From the NCBI GenBank assembly GCA_903844735.1, contig CAIMUX010000001.1, positions 62,001-126,000 on the forward strand: a DNA stretch of 64,000 bases, written 5' to 3'. The notes beneath the pieces were generated by a model that saw nothing but the letters and a program-made list of their open reading frames with translations, made no database searches and was not told the DNA's origin. Origin of the DNA: Candidatus Eiseniibacteriota bacterium. GTDB taxonomy: Bacteria > Eisenbacteria > RBG-16-71-46 > CAIMUX01. Both the position numbers and the translations under genes were made by a program. Below, piece by piece: positions 54,940 through 63,609 of this stretch (position 1 is the first letter of the stretch; every line of letters starts with the position of its first letter).

Positions 54940-55494
54940 CTATCTGCCTGAGCCGGTTCCACGCCACTGCAGAAGGAAGAACACAAGGCTGACGATAAAG
55001 GCCCCCGCCGACAGGACCAGGCCGACAATGAAGAGCGCTATCTTGTGGAGATGCGGCCTCATGAAAACCATCCAGTGCTCGGAATCCCGGGGCTGTGCCG
55101 GTCCCAGCCCGTCGATGATCAGAAGATATCGACCGGGCCTGGGAAGATCGAACCTCATGAGCTCCATGCGGGCGGTGGAGACAAGAGTGGTTTGCGCGTG
55201 GAACCAGGTTGGCCTGCCCTCGATGCGCACGCCATCTGTCGCCTTCAGCTCGTAAGTCAGGTGGGCGTACCTCCGGGAGAAGCGGGGCCCTTCCATGCAC
55301 AGGATCACACCTCCGGCCTCGCGGAACTCCACCTCCTGGCTCTGTATCATCGGCGCGCGGAGCAGTTTCGCTCTTCGTATCGTGGCGAGCAGACCCGTGA
55401 CCGTGACCACCATCGCCGCCAGAGAGATGGCCGTCGCAGGCGCCAAGACCCAAGACCAGCTCCTGAATCGAACCGAGGAACCTGGCCGTTCCAT
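54940..55494 (-). CDS. Two-helix membrane protein of unknown function
   Basis: 184 residues, start after GGAGAGGAGAGG. One membrane helix near residues 15-36 (VLAPATAISLAAMVVTVTGLL) and one near 150-175 (IALFIVGLVLSAGAFIVSLVFF) flank an exposed domain of about 110 residues (FSRRYAHLTYELKATDGVRI, RYLLIIDGLGP). No family is recognised. The short C-terminal tail after the second helix suggests both ends in the cytoplasm (inference). Confidence 0.75.
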   Translation of the reverse strand: MERPGSSVRFRSWSWVLAPATAISLAAMVVTVTGLLATIRRAKLLRAPMIQSQEVEFREAGGVILCMEGPRFSRRYAHLTYELKATDGVRIEGRPTWFHAQTTLVSTARMELMRFDLPRPGRYLLIIDGLGPAQPRDSEHWMVFMRPHLHKIALFIVGLVLSAGAFIVSLVFFLLQWRGTGSGR

Positions 55495-55512
55495 GGTGTC
55501 CTCTCCTCTCCT

Positions 55513-55545
55513 TCCCTTTCGAAGCTCGAAGCCGGAAGCCTACTC
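55513..55545 (+). repeat. Intergenic GAAGYC-type repeat, locus 4 (short)
   Basis: GAAGCTCGAAGCCGGAAGCC-like units followed by CCGATTCTCAGATCC. It resembles the end of locus 3 (CCGACTCTCAGAACC). Confidence 0.5.
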
Positions 55546-55669
55546 CGATTCTCAGATCCTGGGAAAGATTACGACCGGACTTCGCACGCCCGGCCGGTGT
55601 GCTCGGCGAGGCCGGCCATGGCGGTCGGCTTCGAGGACGACCGATTCTTGGGGCGGGTCGTGCCCCGCC

Positions 55670-56215
55670 TCATGGCGGAGTCCCCGGGCCGGCGGCTCGA
55701 ATGGAGAACCACGCCATGCAATCGAACGGCACCTTGTCCCGAGCCCGGACGCCTTCCTGCCGCAGGGATTCGAAGAAGGGCAACCTCCCGGCGGGCAGCA
55801 CCAGCACCTTCTCCACCGAGGTCAATTCGAGCGTCGGGCCGAATTGCCGAAAGAGCGGATATAGCTCTTCATAGATCTTGGCATCATTGGCCAGCGTGCG
55901 CACGAAGCCGTTCACATTTCCGGTTCGGGAAACACCCCTCGATACGTCCCACTGTCGCGATCGTTTGGCCGCCAAGGCCAGCCTGACCGCCAACGTGGCG
56001 TCGGGCTTTCCGTCCGGATACAACCGGCCCCAAGACAGTGTGGGAAAACGCGTGTTGTCGGCATCGGACTCCAGCAGCCGGCCCATCACCTTCGCCATCA
56101 GGGGGACTTGCTCGGCCAGGGGCAGCGTGCAGTCCGCTTGGTGGTGGATCACTCCTCGATTTAGCTCGGTTCTCCCTACTGTGTTAAGGGGGGGCAAGGG
56201 CTCGGACGGGGACAT
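55670..56215 (-). CDS. Hypothetical protein
   Basis: 181 residues, soluble. The reading uses ATG 56215, which lacks a clear ribosome-binding site. Internal Met codons (about 38-45) may be the true start. Recognisable features are only general: acidic N-terminal half with FPTLSWGRLYPDGKPDATL, RTGNVNGFVRTLANDAKIYEELYP and a basic C-terminus. No family is recognised. Codon bias looks like that of the neighbours, so it is probably a real gene. Confidence 0.5.
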   Translation of the reverse strand: MSPSEPLPPLNTVGRTELNRGVIHHQADCTLPLAEQVPLMAKVMGRLLESDADNTRFPTLSWGRLYPDGKPDATLAVRLALAAKRSRQWDVSRGVSRTGNVNGFVRTLANDAKIYEELYPLFRQFGPTLELTSVEKVLVLPAGRLPFFESLRQEGVRARDKVPFDCMAWFSIRAAGPGTPP

Positions 56216-56473
56216 CGATGAGGGTGTCTTGACTTCCGGCTTGGCCGCGAACGATCACCATGCGCTTCGTTGTGCGTTCAGAGCCCGCCTGGCCTGCTGG
56301 AGTGATCTGCCGCCGGACCGCCGTCCGAAGGCTCGGCGTGAGCGGGGCTACCGCTCGGACGCGTGTCGCGCGCGGGCTTGGCGGCAGCGGAGCAGGCAGG
56401 GGTGCGACCAGCTCACCGGCCCCCTTTTCGCGGACTAGCCCATCGGCGATAATGACGGCGAGGGAGGAGAGCG

Positions 56474-56857
56474 ATGTTGGACCGGGGTGCGAATGATCCA
56501 GGTCTTCTGAGCTGTCCGAAATGCCGGGCCGTGACGGAGGGCGATTCCAGCTTCTGTCCCCGTTGCGGGACCTCGCTTCGTCTCGGCACCGAGACCATCC
56601 CGTCCGCCAGCGAGACCGACACCGTGAGTTCGAAGGCCGTCCGGTCCGGGGCCGTGTTCGCCGGCAAGTTCCACATCCTCGACGTCCTCGGTCGGGGCGG
56701 CATGGGAATCGTCTACCGTGCCGAGGATGTGACGCTGAAACGCCGGATCGCCCTCAAGCTCCTCGACCGGGCATACGCCGAGCGCGATCCCGTCATGCCG
56801 TCTCTTCACATCTACCCCGTTATGGTCGTGCCTTCCAGGCGGAAAACGGCACCCTGA
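56474..56857 (+). pseudogene. Ser/Thr protein kinase stub with zinc ribbon
   Basis: N-terminus of a bacterial Hanks-type kinase. A zinc ribbon (CPKCRAVTEGDSSFCPRCG) is followed by the first kinase strands FHILDVLGRGGMGIVYRAED and the ATP-binding Lys region RRIALKLL. After about residue 105 the similarity ends and the frame runs to a stop at 56857 within unrelated DNA. HRD and DFG motifs are missing, so it cannot be active. The break coincides with the 3' end of the minus-strand lipoprotein fragment. Confidence 0.8.
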
Positions 56858-57030
56858 ACGGCAGACTCACCGGGAATTGACAGAACCCGGCCGCTGAAGC
56901 TCGCCGCCACTTTGTACTCGGGCATGAGAACCTTGACCGTGTCATCGTTACAGCTCGTTGCGGCGATCGCCGCCAGGATAACGAACATCAGAAAGGAGAC
57001 GGGACTTCTGATCCGGGGTGACGCACTCAT
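56812..57030 (-). pseudogene. Lipoprotein fragment with carboxypeptidase-regulatory-like start
   Basis: ATG 57030 follows AGGAGG. A signal peptide with lipobox IAATSC gives a lipoprotein. The mature start SGRVLSIPGESAVQGAVFRL and LEGTTITG looks like the first strands of a carboxypeptidase-regulatory-like beta-sandwich, and then the frame ends at 56812. The domain normally runs on for 60 more residues, so the gene is probably cut at its 3' end at the same join as the kinase stub. Confidence 0.65.
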
Positions 57031-57239
57031 GGCAGACAAACCTCCTGTCTTTCATAGCCGCCCTTTGATTCCTGCAGGGACAATTCCTCCCCTGCCCGGG
57101 GACTACCCCCTCTCCCCTTGAACAAGACCGAACATTGATTGCGCCAATCGCCTGTGGGAGCAAGCACATTTTCGGATGAGGCTTGCTTTTGCCGGATAGA
57201 CTCCCGCGGTTCGCAAAGGCGCAGGTCGATATTGCAACG

Positions 57240-57408
57240 AGTTAGAGGCCCGAGGCGGTAGCCGACGCCCCGGACCGTCTCGACGTAGTGACTGGCGGTC
57301 CCGAGCTTCTCGCGCAGGCGTTTGGCGTGGGTGTCGACCGTGCGGGTCGTAATGTCCGCCTCGATGCCCCACGTCCTTCTCGTCCTCGATGACCAGGATT
57401 GATGCCAT
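57240..57408 (-). pseudogene. OmpR-family response regulator with large internal deletion
   Basis: From ATG 57408 the first 13 codons read MASILVIEDEKDV, the usual beginning of a receiver domain. They are joined directly, with a frame change at about 57368, to the end of a winged-helix domain (ITTRTVDTHAKRLREKLG, YVETVRGVGYRLG). About 180 residues in between are absent. The remnant lies 14 bases upstream of the gltX stop. Confidence 0.75.
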
Positions 57409-57421
57409 CTGATGGCTGGTG

Positions 57422-58867
57422 CTATACCAGCATCTCCAACGCTCTTTGGATCCTGCGCAAACAAGCCTCGCGACCCAAGACCTCCATCAACTCGAACAGT
57501 CCGGGTCCGCCCCCAACCCCCGTCGTGGCGAGGCGCAGAGGATGTACAAGATCACCCAGCTTCCCTCCGCGCCCCTCCGCATAGGCGCGCGCCGCCGGCT
57601 CCAGCGTTGCGTGGTCAAACGCGGGAAGCGACTCCAACACCGCCACGAAATCCCGCAGCCACCCCGCACTGTCCGGCTTCCAGCGCTTCCTCACCGTCGC
57701 CTCCTCGTAGGAGGTCGGGTCCTCAAAGAACCAACCGGCCTTCTCCGGAATCTCGTGGACGAAGGCGACGCGCTCGCGCATCAGGTCGATCACGCAGGCG
57801 AGAAAGATGTCGTCGTGGTCGCCCCAGCCTCGTGCGGCGAGCAACGGGCGCAGCGTCGCGAGAAGCCGTTCACCGGGCATGGCCTTCAGGTACTGCTCGT
57901 TGAACCAGTGGAGCTTCTCCTGGTTGAACACCGCGCCGGACTTGCCCACGCGCTGTAGGGAGAACTCCTGCGTCAGTTCTTCCACCGTGAGGAGCTCCCG
58001 CTCGTGCCCCGGATTCCAGCCGAGAAAGGCGATGAAGTTGACCAGCGCTTCCGGGAAGTAGCCGTGGTCGCGGTAGTCTTCGACGGCGACATTCCCCTGT
58101 CGCTTGCTCAGCTTGCTCCGGTCGGGATTCAAGATGAGCGGGAGATGCGCGAAGTGCGGCAGCGGGTAGCCCAGGAACCGGTGGAGCAGGAGGTGTTTCG
58201 GCGCGCTCGACAGCCACTCCTCACCGCGCAGAACATGGGTGATTCGCATCTGATGGTCGTCCACCACCACCGCCAGGTGATAGGTAGGGAACCCGTCGGA
58301 CTTCAGTAGAACCTGGTCGTCTGCGAGATCACTCTGGAACTCGACGCGACCACGCACTAAGTCGTCGAGGATGAGGGTCTCGCCGGCGGGGACCTTGAGC
58401 CGCACAGTGTGCGGTACACCCGCGGCCAGTCGCGCCTGGACGTCCCCTGAGGCGAGGTGCATGCAGGTGCGGTCATACTTCTCATCGCGTCCCTCTGCCT
58501 GGGCCGCCTTGCGCATGGCGTCGAGACGTTCGGAAGTGCAGAAGCAGTGGTATGCGTTCCCCTGAGCGAGAAGCGTGTCGGCCGCGGCACGGTACAGAGG
58601 CAGCCGCTCTGACTGGCGGTAGGGTCCGTACGGGCCGCCCTTGTCCGGACCCTCGTCCCACTCCAGTCCGCACCAACGCAGCACTGCCATCAGCGCCTTC
58701 TCGGCGCCTTCCAGGTGACGGTTGCGGTCGGTGTCCTCGATGCGGAGGACCCAGGTTCCGCCCAGGCGACGGGCGAGGAGGTAGTCGTAGAGGGCTGTGC
58801 GCAGGTTTCCGACATGGAGGTACCCCGTGGGGCTGGGCGCGAAGCGGACGCGGACGGTGTCGTTCAT
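57422..58867 (-). CDS. gltX: Glutamyl-tRNA synthetase
   Basis: Class I synthetase of 481 residues. HIGH-type motif PSPTGYLHVGNLRTALYDYL, TDRNRHLEGAEKALMAVL, RGEEWLSSAPKHLLLHRFLG and KMSKS-type LSKRQGNVAVEDY are present, with the C-terminal anticodon-binding helical domain (WFNEQYLKAMPGERLLATL). ATG 58867 follows GGAG. It charges tRNA-Glu; with glnS also present, tRNA-Gln need not be made by the amidotransferase route. Confidence 0.96.
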   Translation of the reverse strand: MNDTVRVRFAPSPTGYLHVGNLRTALYDYLLARRLGGTWVLRIEDTDRNRHLEGAEKALMAVLRWCGLEWDEGPDKGGPYGPYRQSERLPLYRAAADTLLAQGNAYHCFCTSERLDAMRKAAQAEGRDEKYDRTCMHLASGDVQARLAAGVPHTVRLKVPAGETLILDDLVRGRVEFQSDLADDQVLLKSDGFPTYHLAVVVDDHQMRITHVLRGEEWLSSAPKHLLLHRFLGYPLPHFAHLPLILNPDRSKLSKRQGNVAVEDYRDHGYFPEALVNFIAFLGWNPGHERELLTVEELTQEFSLQRVGKSGAVFNQEKLHWFNEQYLKAMPGERLLATLRPLLAARGWGDHDDIFLACVIDLMRERVAFVHEIPEKAGWFFEDPTSYEEATVRKRWKPDSAGWLRDFVAVLESLPAFDHATLEPAARAYAEGRGGKLGDLVHPLRLATTGVGGGPGLFELMEVLGREACLRRIQRALEMLV

Positions 58868-59120
58868 GGCAGCTCCGGGTCGATCGGTTCAGATGGTATG
58901 CTGTGGCTCCGGAGGCGACCGAGGTCGACCATCGGGGCCGGGACTGACGCTGTGAGCCGCAAGAGTACCTTGGCCGCAACCGGCACGGGGAGTCAGAAGT
59001 TGCCGTCCGCGATGTTTCCATGGATGGTGATCGCATCTCGGGAGGATCGGTGGCGGCTGCGCCGGCAGTGCCATCGCGGCAGAAGCACGGATGGAAGGCC
59101 CCTTGACCATGGAGGCGACA

Positions 59121-59876
59121 ATGACCGAATGGTTCGACCAGGATGATTTCTGGGCCGAGTTCGCGCCGGTTCTCTTCGGACCGCAAAAGTGGGAGCGAGT
59201 GCCCGAGGGCACGAATCAGATCCTGGAGAGGCTCGGCGTTTCTCCGGGAGCGAGCATTTTGGATCTTTGCTGCGGCCCCGGGCGCTATGCGCTTGAGTTC
59301 GCACGGCGCGGGTTCCAGGTTACCGGTGTCGATCGCACCGCCGCCTATCTCGACGAGGCGCGCCGGCGCGCCGACGCCGAGAGGCTTGAGGTCGAGCTGG
59401 TCCGCGAGGACATGCGCACCTTCGTCCGACCCGGGGGCTTCGCTGCCGCAGTGAATCTCTTCACCTCATTCGGCTACTTCGAGGACCCCGCTGACGATCT
59501 CCGCGTGGCCCGGAATCTCCACGAGTCGCTGCGTCCGGGCGGCAAGCTGCTCATGGAGCTTCTGGGGCGGGAGATTCTCGCCGCGCAGTTCCGCCCGCGC
59601 GACTGGAGCTGGATCGACCGCGAGCGTGGGATCCGCATTCTGGAAGAGAGGAAGCTGCGACCGGGATGGGACTGGATCGAGTCGACCTGGACGCTGCTGG
59701 GCGGTCCCGAGCCGGTGACCGGCACGATGTCCCTTCGGCTGTTCGCGGGTTCCGAACTGGCGGCTCTGCTGCGCCGGGCGGGGTTTGGCTTGGTGGAGCT
59801 TTTCGGCTCGCTGGAAGGGACGCCGTACGATCACACGGCCAAGCGGTTGGTGGTCGTGGGGACGAAGGATGCGTGA
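59121..59876 (+). CDS. Class I SAM-dependent methyltransferase
   Basis: 251 residues. ATG 59121 with GGAGG five bases upstream is chosen over ATGs at 59091 and 59109. SAM motifs: ILDLCCGPGRYALEFARRG, VTGVDRTAAYLDEAR, VREDMRTFV and FTSFGYFEDPADD. The C-terminal beta-strand GTMSLRLFAGSELAALLRRAGF is typical. Substrate unknown. It stands alone between gltX and the ABC fragments. Confidence 0.85.
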   Translation: MTEWFDQDDFWAEFAPVLFGPQKWERVPEGTNQILERLGVSPGASILDLCCGPGRYALEFARRGFQVTGVDRTAAYLDEARRRADAERLEVELVREDMRTFVRPGGFAAAVNLFTSFGYFEDPADDLRVARNLHESLRPGGKLLMELLGREILAAQFRPRDWSWIDRERGIRILEERKLRPGWDWIESTWTLLGGPEPVTGTMSLRLFAGSELAALLRRAGFGLVELFGSLEGTPYDHTAKRLVVVGTKDA

Positions 59877-60109
59877 CCTCCGAATACCCGCATCACCGCT
59901 GGCCTAGAGGATAGGATCCGAGACCTCAGGGAAGCACTGGTTTCATCTCTCCGCAGCGAGAGCCCAATAGAGTGTTCGAGTATGGCTGATCTTTCGTTAC
60001 ATCCATGGAGGATGACCCAGGACTCCGGTCGCCGGCCCGGCCGGAACGGATGTGCCTCGTTGATCATGGACCGAGAGAGCTTTCGGACGGACAGAAAGGT
60101 GGAACCCCG

Positions 60110-60997
60110 ATGGAGCTGCGGACTCGGAACTTGACCAAGACCTATCCGAACGGCGTGCGGGCCCTGCACAACCTGTCTCTGACCGTCGGGACGGGGATGC
60201 TCGGCCTGCTCGGACCGAACGGCGCCGGGAAGTCAAGCCTCATGCGGACGATAGCGACCCTGCAGGATGCTGACGAGGGAGAGATGTTTCTCGATGATCT
60301 CGATCTGCTCAAGGAGAAGGACGCCGTCCGTCGTATTCTGGGTTAGCTGCCCCAGGAATTCGGGGTCTATCCGCGCATGTCCGCTGAACTCCTGCTCGAC
60401 CACCTCGCCGGAATGAAGGGTATCAGTGCCCGGGGTGAACGCCGGAAGATCGTTCAGAGCCTCCTCCATCAGACCAACCTCTGGGACGTGCGCAAGCGGA
60501 ACCTCGGAACCTTCTCCGGAGGCATGAAGCAGCGCTTCGGCATTGCTCAGGCGTTGCCGGCCGATCCCAAGCTGATCATCGTCGACGAGCCGACGGCGGG
60601 ACTGGATCCGGCCGAGCGCAACCGGTTCCTGAACCTGTTGGGCTCCATCGGCACCAGCAAGATCGTGATCCTCTCGACGCACATCGTAGAGGACGTGAGC
60701 GAGCTCTGCTCGCGGATGGCGATCATCAACCGCGGGGAGGTTCTCGTCGAGTCAGCGCCTCAGCAGGCCATTGACGAGCTGGCGGGGCGCATGTGGAAGA
60801 AGACGCTGGCGCCGGCCGAGGGAGTCGACCGCTACGCCGGCCTTCATCACATTGTTTCCACTCATCTCGTCGGCGGTCTCACCCAGATCCGCGTGTTCGC
60901 ACAGAGAAACCCGGCCGACGGTTTCCTCCCGACGGAATCCACGATCGGAGACGTGTACTTCCTCACGCTGAACGCGGCTTCCGCGGTTGCGGCCTGA
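60110..60997 (+). pseudogene. ABC transporter ATPase with in-frame TAG
   Basis: ATP-binding subunit of an ABC-2 exporter. Walker A is GPNGAGKSS, followed by a TAG at 60344-60346 in the sequence RRILG-stop-LPQEFGVYP. Related proteins have Tyr (TAC/TAT) there. The frame then stays open to 60997 with signature TFSGGMKQRFGIAQAL, Walker B LIIVDEPTAGLDP, and STHIVEDVSELCSRMAI. Without readthrough only the Walker A part is made. Start ATG 60110 lies downstream of AAAGGTGG. Confidence 0.85.
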
Positions 60998-61015
60998 GAA
61001 GGAAAGGATCCAGCC

Positions 61016-61435
61016 ATGCTCAGGCACTTTGTCGTCTTCGAGGTCCGCTACCGCCTGCGGCAGACCTCGACCTGGGTCTACTTCGGCGTCTACTTCGCGC
61101 TGACCCTCCTGCTGGCGTCCGTCCCGCACTTCGGCGGCGGCGGCGGGAAGGTCATGACCAATTCCCCGTACGCGCTGGCCAGGATCTACGTCCTCATGAC
61201 GTCGATCGGCACTCTTATCCTCTCCGCCCTGTTCGGCACAACGGTGCTTCGAGACTATCAGGAGCACATGGACCAGATCATCTTCACCAAGCCGATTCGG
61301 CAGTCCGACTATCTCGGGGGGCGACTCCTCGGAACGGTCCTGGTGGCATGCCTGGTGAAGCTGATCGACCGGAATCCGTCGGACAACATCACGGAGGTGA
61401 CAGCTCGGGAGGGAAAGGCTCTGGCCGGGTTGTGA
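61016..61435 (+). pseudogene. ABC-2 permease, truncated after the first helices
   Basis: 139 residues, 18 bases after the ATPase. The N-terminus (LRHFVVFEVRYRLRQTSTWVYFGVYFALTLLLAS, read in parts) and the FTKPIRQSDYLGGRLLGTVLV block match the large ABC-2 permeases that pair with such ATPases. Those have about 1,000 residues. Here the protein stops after a short unrelated tail (KLIDRNPSDNITEVT). It is likely cut by a deletion. Confidence 0.8.
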
Positions 61436-61447
61436 TCAGCAATCGGC

Positions 61448-62992
61448 CTAAGCCGCCGCCGGCCGCTTGTCCCCGGAACAAGGGGTGCCCTCGAAGGGGG
61501 CCACTCGAACGATCGTGTCCGCTGACCCGGCGATCTGCTCGATCCGCCACCAGACTTCCGTTACGCGCCGCAAGAACCGCAGATCGTGACTGACCAGAAG
61601 CAGTGCGCACGGACAGTCCGCCAACGCCTCTTCCAGACACTCGATCGATGGGAGGTCCATGTGGTTCGTCGGTTCATCCATCGCGATCAGGTGGGGTGAA
61701 CGGACCACCGCTTGCGCCAGTAGAAGCTTGCGGGTCTCTCCCGGGCTCGGTTCCACGCTCTCCAGCAATCGATCGGGCCGTGAACCGAGGCGGGAGACGA
61801 CGGTGAAGAGGCGCCCCCGATCCGCTTCCGAGGCTCCGCGCGCCTCGTCCAGGATCTCCCGGGAGGTCTGGAGCGGGACCTCCTGGGGAATCCAGCAGAC
61901 TCGCTCGGTGGGGAGACTCTGCCGGGCCATCAGGTGCCTCACCAGCGTGCTCTTGCCGCTGCCGTTCGGACCGGTGACGGCGACCCTGTCGGTCGGCCGG
62001 ATCGACAACTCCGGGTGGCGGAGCCGGCGTCCTTCACCGAGAGGGAGTGACCCCGGCCCCAGGTGGATCAACGTATCACGGTGCGAACGTTCTCCGGGAA
62101 TCCAGATCCCCGATCGATATGCTTTTCGGACCCGTGCCGCATCCAGCGCCTCTTGCGCGTGCCGAAGGCGCCCCTGCATTTGGCCGGCGATCTTGCCGGC
62201 GTGGCCGTCCGCGCCGGCGAGTCGGGCTTGATCGATTTTCGATCGCCCATCATGGTCACGGAGGTCAAGATCCCGTTTCGAGCGTTTGCGGTCGGCCTGG
62301 GATGCCTCTCTCTGCCGTTGGGCGGCGCTTCGCTGCAATCGAGCTACCTGCTCCTTGGCCAACTCTCGCTGTCGCTGCGCCCGCACTCCATCCAGCTTCT
62401 CGAGTTCCGCCGCCTGCGTGTAGTTTCCCTGTCGAAGCCGCACCGACGGTGGCTCCAGGAAGAGGCACCGGCTACAGAGAGCATCCAGAAGCTCCCGGTC
62501 GTGACTGACCAGAAGGCCGATGCCGCGGTACGCTTCGAGGGCGCCCTGTAGTAGCGCCCGCGCCTGGGCATCGATGTGATTGGTCGGTTCATCCAGCAGG
62601 AGAATGGCCGGCGCCTGCCAAAGAGCCACGCCGATCTGCACCCTCTTGCGCTCGCCATGACTCAACGTTTCCCAACGTGCGCCCCCGTCCGGGTCGATCT
62701 GAAGCCGTCCCCGCAGCGCGCAGACTTCGCCATCCGTGTCATCGAGAAACTCGCCGAACAGCTCCGGCGGATCATCCGTCCGTTGGGGGCAGTAGAGAGC
62801 CCGGCCGGAACCTCGCACCTGCCCTTGTGTGGGAGACAACTGCCCGCACGCCAAGAGGAGCAGGGTCGTCTTGCCGGCGCCATTGGGGCCTACGACTCCC
62901 GTCCACCCAGGGGGGCACTGCAGGGTGACGTCTTCCAGGAGGGTCTGGCTGCTCTGCTCGTGGCGGAAGGTCACATTCTGGAACTGCAGCAT
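61448..62992 (-). CDS. ABC-F family ATPase
   Basis: Soluble ABC-F protein of 514 residues with two nucleotide-binding domains and no membrane part. ABC-F proteins act on ribosomes, in some cases giving antibiotic protection. ATG 62992 follows GAGGAGA. First domain: GPNGAGKTT, LSHGERKRVQIGVALW and LLLDEPTNHIDAQAR. The linker between domains (about 210-330) is Arg/Gln-rich and helical, as in ABC-F. Second domain: GPNGSGKST, PSPGETRKLLLAQAVV and AMDEPTNHMD. The subfamily cannot be decided. Confidence 0.9.
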   Translation of the reverse strand: MLQFQNVTFRHEQSSQTLLEDVTLQCPPGWTGVVGPNGAGKTTLLLLACGQLSPTQGQVRGSGRALYCPQRTDDPPELFGEFLDDTDGEVCALRGRLQIDPDGGARWETLSHGERKRVQIGVALWQAPAILLLDEPTNHIDAQARALLQGALEAYRGIGLLVSHDRELLDALCSRCLFLEPPSVRLRQGNYTQAAELEKLDGVRAQRQRELAKEQVARLQRSAAQRQREASQADRKRSKRDLDLRDHDGRSKIDQARLAGADGHAGKIAGQMQGRLRHAQEALDAARVRKAYRSGIWIPGERSHRDTLIHLGPGSLPLGEGRRLRHPELSIRPTDRVAVTGPNGSGKSTLVRHLMARQSLPTERVCWIPQEVPLQTSREILDEARGASEADRGRLFTVVSRLGSRPDRLLESVEPSPGETRKLLLAQAVVRSPHLIAMDEPTNHMDLPSIECLEEALADCPCALLLVSHDLRFLRRVTEVWWRIEQIAGSADTIVRVAPFEGTPCSGDKRPAAA

Positions 62993-63164
62993 GCGTCTCC
63001 TCGCCTGGCTGCTTTCTGCATCAGGTCTTTGCGGCCTTGTGTCACGCTCGCGCGATGGCGCGACGACGGCCCGCTGAGGGTACGTCTCGAGTGGCCGGTG
63101 CCGGTAATCCTTTTCCGGGCTCCTCACGATGGAGTGCCGTAGATCACGTTACGGCAATCGGTCT

Positions 63165-63205
63165 CCTCCTGACTCCTGAATTCTGGCTTCTGGCTACCTG
63201 AGTAG
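63165..63205 (-). repeat. Intergenic GAAGYC-type repeat, locus 5 (reverse orientation)
   Basis: Plus strand reads CTCCTGAATTCTGGCTTCTGGCTACCTGAGTAG-like units, shown here in words: reverse-complement copies of GAATTC-AG and GAAGCC units, plus a GGTAGCCAGAAG match to locus 2. It lies just upstream of the group II intron fragment. Confidence 0.55.
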
Positions 63206-63241
63206 TCACGAATCCAGAGATATTCGTTCGAGGCGCAGCGT

Positions 63242-63396
63242 GTGTGCCAGGCATGGCACGGGTCGAGCGGGGTGAAAGTCCCCGTGTCAGGTAATCGTGT
63301 GGCGATCGCACTCCCTGTGTGGTAACCTACGACGCGGGGCTACCGAGCCTGGTGAGGGTAGGAACGGACCACTGAGTCCGCCGAATCGCCGTATAC
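63242..63396 (+). ncRNA. 5' fragment of a group II intron
   Basis: Begins GTGTGCC, the consensus type of intron 5' ends, and contains GCGGGGTGAAAGTCCCCG, the conserved early hairpin of domain I, plus GGTAACC and GGGTAGGAACGG stretches of the following domain I helices. No reverse transcriptase frame and no domain V follow. The element stops about 155 bases later, just where a DUF6883-like coding frame begins. It is a truncated, non-mobile remnant. Confidence 0.65.
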
Positions 63397-63591
63397 GTGA
63401 TTCGTACTGCCATCGATCCCGCGAAGTCGACCGGCTGTCTCCTGTCGTCTGCCCATCCTATCGGCCGGTTCAAAGCTGCCTACTTCGCCGGGCTCGGGTT
63501 CTTGGTCGAGGATCGCGGCTCTTGGAGGCGGTCCTATGAGTCCCCATCCGGTGTGACCTACCGGGGACCGGATGGAGCGTACGTACATTGA
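63397..63591 (+). CDS. Short DUF6883-like protein
   Basis: 64 residues from GTG 63397. IDPAKSTGCLLSSAHPIGRFKAAYFAGLGF matches, in parts, the start of DUF6883 proteins (KL..YLLS..HPVGRFKAAFF..LG). Family members have about 110 residues, so this one is short or truncated. The tail (YRGPDGAYVH) is unusual. It starts at the end of the group II intron remnant, without an obvious ribosome-binding site. Confidence 0.5.
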   Translation: MIRTAIDPAKSTGCLLSSAHPIGRFKAAYFAGLGFLVEDRGSWRRSYESPSGVTYRGPDGAYVH

Positions 63592-63609
63592 TCCGGAAAG
63601 CGTCGGAAC

